Assembly: GCA_903901335.1 (NCBI GenBank)
Contig: CAIUQR010000024.1
Location: 1-64,000, forward strand
Direction of reading: 5' to 3'
DNA length: 64,000 bases
Origin: an uncultured delta proteobacterium
GTDB taxonomy: Bacteria; Desulfobacterota; Desulfobulbia; Desulfobulbales; Desulfocapsaceae
In this document: piece after piece, positions 61,721-64,000 of the stretch
How the letters are laid out: the number at the start of each line of letters is the position of its first letter
Position numbering within the stretch: the stretch's first letter is position 1
Position numbers and translations under genes: made by a program
Notes under the pieces: generated by a model
The model's input: the letters and a program-made list of their open reading frames with translations, nothing else
The model's database searches: none
What the model was told of the DNA's origin: nothing

Positions 61721-64000
61721 TCAGTGTATGCTTGCATCGGCAGAGTCGGGGTCTCTCCGAACAGAATGATATCCAAGATCGGGTATATCTTTTCTTCCCA
61801 TAACTTCATAGATATCCATGATTTCTTCCCTGTCGGTAAACCTCTTTACTCTCCATTGATTTGCATAGACAAAAAGCTTTACCTGTTGGTAGGTCGATTC
61901 ACTGATCAGGATTGAATTTGATTTTCTCCGGGTGAGCTCCTGAAGGCGAAAGGTCTCATTGACCACGTCTCCGATGACGGTGTACTCCATTTTTTTGCTG
62001 AATCCGATATTACCAACCAGCGCTTCACCCGTGTTGATACTGATGCCGATTTTTATCGGCACTCCGCATCGCTCCAGAGAAAGCCTGCTGACGGTCTCAA
62101 TCTCTTCAGTCATCGCAATAGCGGCAAGGGTGGCATCAAGTGCCGGATTTTTTGTCGAGACTGGGGCTCCGAAGATTGCAAGCAGTCCGTCTCCCAGGTA
62201 CTTGTCGAGAATCCCTTTATGTTTCAAAACGATATTTCCCATTCTCATGAAAAAGCAGTTCAGGACATCCACAACATCTTCAGTCGCCGCCTGCTTTGAT
62301 ATTGCAGAATATCCCCTGATATCAACATTAAAGACCGTGACGATTTTTCTCTCCCCGACAGTCAACTGTTCGGATTCCCCTTTCTGAAGAATATCATTAA
62401 CAATTTCTTCCGGTACATACCTCTGGAAGATCGTCCTGATCAGTCGTTCCTTTTGGGCCAGATGGATAGATTCGCCGTAGAGTCTGGAATTCTCCAGAGC
62501 AATGGCGGCTGACGAGGCAACCGATTTGGTCGCCCTCAGGTCTTCATCATTAAACGTCCCCTCCTTTTTATTGAGAAGCTCGATAACGCCTAATACCCTT
62601 CCGCCGCTGATCATCGGTACACAGAGCAAATTTTTTGTCTTAAACCCGGTCCTTTTGTCAATATCTGCACAGAATTGAGGATTGACCTCGACATCTTGAA
62701 CAATAACGGACTCACCTGTGGCTGCCACCCATCCTGAAACCCCCTCCTGGCCAATCCTGATTCGTAATCCGTTAATATTTTTCCCGAAAGTGCCGATCGT
62801 GGCATGAAAGGTCAGGAGGTCATTCTGGATCAGCATGATCGCTCCGGCCTCAACCTTTATAAATCTGGCGATCATCTCCAGAATAGAGTGCAGAACGCGA
62901 TTCCTGTCTACAATCGTAGTGGTGAGGACGGCACCGATCCTGTTGAGCACTTCCAGTTCTCCGCTTTTCGCGCGTTCTTTGGCCAGAAGCCGTGTCTGTT
63001 CGAGGGCCAGGGCAATCCCCATGGCCACTATCGAGAACATCCGCTTATCCCTCCTGCCAAATGTTCTGGGCGTATCGCTTCCGAGACAGATGGCGCCGAT
63101 TGCCTTCCCGCTTACATCAAGCCTCTTGATAATACATGATTTCAACCCCAGTTCAGTAAACATGGGCATTTCAAAAAATGGACCCTCTTTTTCCAGATCA
63201 TCTATGCTGACCAGTTCTGCTGCATCGATGGCCGCCTGAAACAGTGAAGTATTCTTTTGCAGAAGCAGGTCGGTCTTTTTGCCGGCAAGAGATCGATGGA
63301 AGGTGTGGGTCAACCTGAGCTGGCTGCCGGTCTCATCCGTCAAGGCCAGGCCTACCCACTGACTTGAAATGACCTCACAGAGCCTTCCGGAGATGGCCAT
63401 CAGCAGATCTTCTTCTTTCAAATCGGAATTAATAATCTTGATTATAGATAGTACGGATTTCAGCTCATCGGTTGTTTCTCGTCTTCTTCTCCCAAGCTCC
63501 TGCATTCTCAACATGGAACCGATGGTATTAAAAAAAGTTGCCAAAAATCCCAATCCGTTCTCATCCCAGATCCGATCTTCACGTTTAATCAGGATGGCAA
63601 TCCCCTGACTATCGCTCCTGAGATCAAATGGAATGGCAACAGCACAATCAGTTTTCGTCTCAAAAATATGCCCCCATCCTTTAGCCTGCTCACTTTGCAG
63701 TACCATAACCGATCGTTCTCGTATCGCCGCCGTTGCCGGAAAATCCAGAAACGGTATACTTTGGCCCGCCTGGATATTCATCCCCTGTCCACGGATATGC
63801 CGACATGTAACTATGTTACAGCTCCCGTTTCGATGGATGGAGAATACAGCCCCACCTGTCGCTCCGGTAATAAGCATCGCCTTTTTTATCCCAAAGTCGA
63901 TCAGAGATTGAGCACTGCCTTTAAAGACGGAAAGACTCCCCAATTCTTTGAGTACATTGATCTCCTGCATCCTGCGGGTCAGGGCCTGACTGGTCTTGCG
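61721..64000 (-). CDS. GAF-GAF adenylate/guanylate cyclase, N-terminus beyond window
   Basis: At least 759 residues; the frame is open to the right edge (KTSQALTRRMQEINVLKELG reads as a coiled linker), so a sensor domain probably lies beyond 64000. Three GAF-like modules are seen (about 1-165, 180-320, 345-495 from ATG 63970), the last with TGFKTKNLLCVPMISGGR and GVIELLNKKEG. The C-terminal class III cyclase keeps VFNVDIRGYSAI, YLGDGLLAIFG and VIGDVVNETFRL (catalytic Asp, Asn and Arg), so it should be active. It makes cAMP or cGMP; metal and base-selecting residues favour ATP only weakly. Confidence 0.9.
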   Translation of the reverse strand, partial: RKTSQALTRRMQEINVLKELGSLSVFKGSAQSLIDFGIKKAMLITGATGGAVFSIHRNGSCNIVTCRHIRGQGMNIQAGQSIPFLDFPATAAIRERSVMVLQSEQAKGWGHIFETKTDCAVAIPFDLRSDSQGIAILIKREDRIWDENGLGFLATFFNTIGSMLRMQELGRRRRETTDELKSVLSIIKIINSDLKEEDLLMAISGRLCEVISSQWVGLALTDETGSQLRLTHTFHRSLAGKKTDLLLQKNTSLFQAAIDAAELVSIDDLEKEGPFFEMPMFTELGLKSCIIKRLDVSGKAIGAICLGSDTPRTFGRRDKRMFSIVAMGIALALEQTRLLAKERAKSGELEVLNRIGAVLTTTIVDRNRVLHSILEMIARFIKVEAGAIMLIQNDLLTFHATIGTFGKNINGLRIRIGQEGVSGWVAATGESVIVQDVEVNPQFCADIDKRTGFKTKNLLCVPMISGGRVLGVIELLNKKEGTFNDEDLRATKSVASSAAIALENSRLYGESIHLAQKERLIRTIFQRYVPEEIVNDILQKGESEQLTVGERKIVTVFNVDIRGYSAISKQAATEDVVDVLNCFFMRMGNIVLKHKGILDKYLGDGLLAIFGAPVSTKNPALDATLAAIAMTEEIETVSRLSLERCGVPIKIGISINTGEALVGNIGFSKKMEYTVIGDVVNETFRLQELTRRKSNSILISESTYQQVKLFVYANQWRVKRFTDREEIMDIYEVMGRKDIPDLGYHSVRRDPDSADASIH

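Noticed and set aside
1..64000. tRNA, rRNA, CRISPR arrays, prophage or complete IS elements
   Set aside because: No cloverleaf with CCA/acceptor pairing, spaced repeats, integrase or transposase frame was recognised by eye; short RNAs could have been missed.

Overview
The window reads as chromosomal DNA of a free-living Gram-negative bacterium. The best guess is a Desulfobulbales-like member of the Desulfobacterota. That is inferred from the gene mix (acyl-CoA carboxylase of propionate/methylmalonyl-CoA type, branched-chain amino acid uptake, LetA/LetB, class II DAHP synthase, GAF-coupled cyclase, many hybrid kinases), not from a marker gene. No rRNA, tRNA, CRISPR array, prophage or intact insertion sequence was seen.

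Layout. 1-6.2 kb: tail of a GNAT acetyltransferase, a ferric-reductase-type membrane haem protein with a periplasmic YceI protein, a hybrid histidine kinase with an ethylene-receptor-like sensor, YchJ, an amidohydrolase and a cNMP-binding/DUF4388 protein. 6.2-9.8 kb: CYTH phosphatase and EI24/CysZ-like protein on the minus strand, radA, a frameshifted membrane protein gene and a 38-residue His-rich membrane peptide. 9.8-14.8 kb: acyl-CoA carboxylase (carboxyltransferase, then biotin carboxylase-BCCP) and a degenerate cyclase/cNMP-binding protein. 14.8-29.8 kb, all minus strand: HtrA protease, class II DAHP synthase, an HsdR_N-like protein, a stand-alone receiver, a PAS-LuxR regulator, LetB and LetA, a GH26-like hydrolase, and a 1137-residue GH18-NodB-GT2 fusion. 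30-38.3 kb: prmA, pyruvate kinase and a complete hutUIGH histidine-degradation cluster interrupted by a 144-bp palindromic MITE-like insert. 38.3-41.1 kb: promoter, cobalamin riboswitch with intrinsic terminator, a 46-residue ORF and a BacA/Rv1819c-type ABC exporter-fold transporter. 41.1-45.9 kb: a PhnD-sensing hybrid kinase translationally coupled to an HD-GYP response regulator. 45.9-51.2 kb: NRDE/TANGO2 protein, a GH17-GT2 glucan synthase-like fusion with a YajG-like lipoprotein, a TVP38 membrane protein and tatA. 51.2-52.6 kb: a small accessory pocket with a decayed BrnA antitoxin and an unrecognised 205-residue protein. 52.6-60.8 kb: a LysR regulator, the livKHMGF operon and a convergent sigma-54 activator. 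61-64 kb: a 64-residue ORF and a GAF-GAF adenylate cyclase running off the right edge.

Working together: hut genes feed histidine to glutamate; liv genes import branched-chain amino acids whose odd-chain/propionyl products could enter the carboxylase; cobalamin uptake would serve B12-dependent methylmalonyl-CoA mutase (not in the window). Cyclic nucleotide signalling recurs: one probable active cyclase, one degenerate cyclase, two cNMP-binding proteins and one HD-GYP phosphodiesterase. Two membrane synthase/hydrolase fusions point to extracellular polysaccharide production.

The most novel-looking items are the riboswitch-controlled 46-residue ORF ahead of a BacA-type transporter, the ethylene-receptor-like kinase with every known ligand-site residue in register, the MITE inside the hut operon, and the BrnA remnant beside a possible ADP-ribosyltransferase-fold protein.
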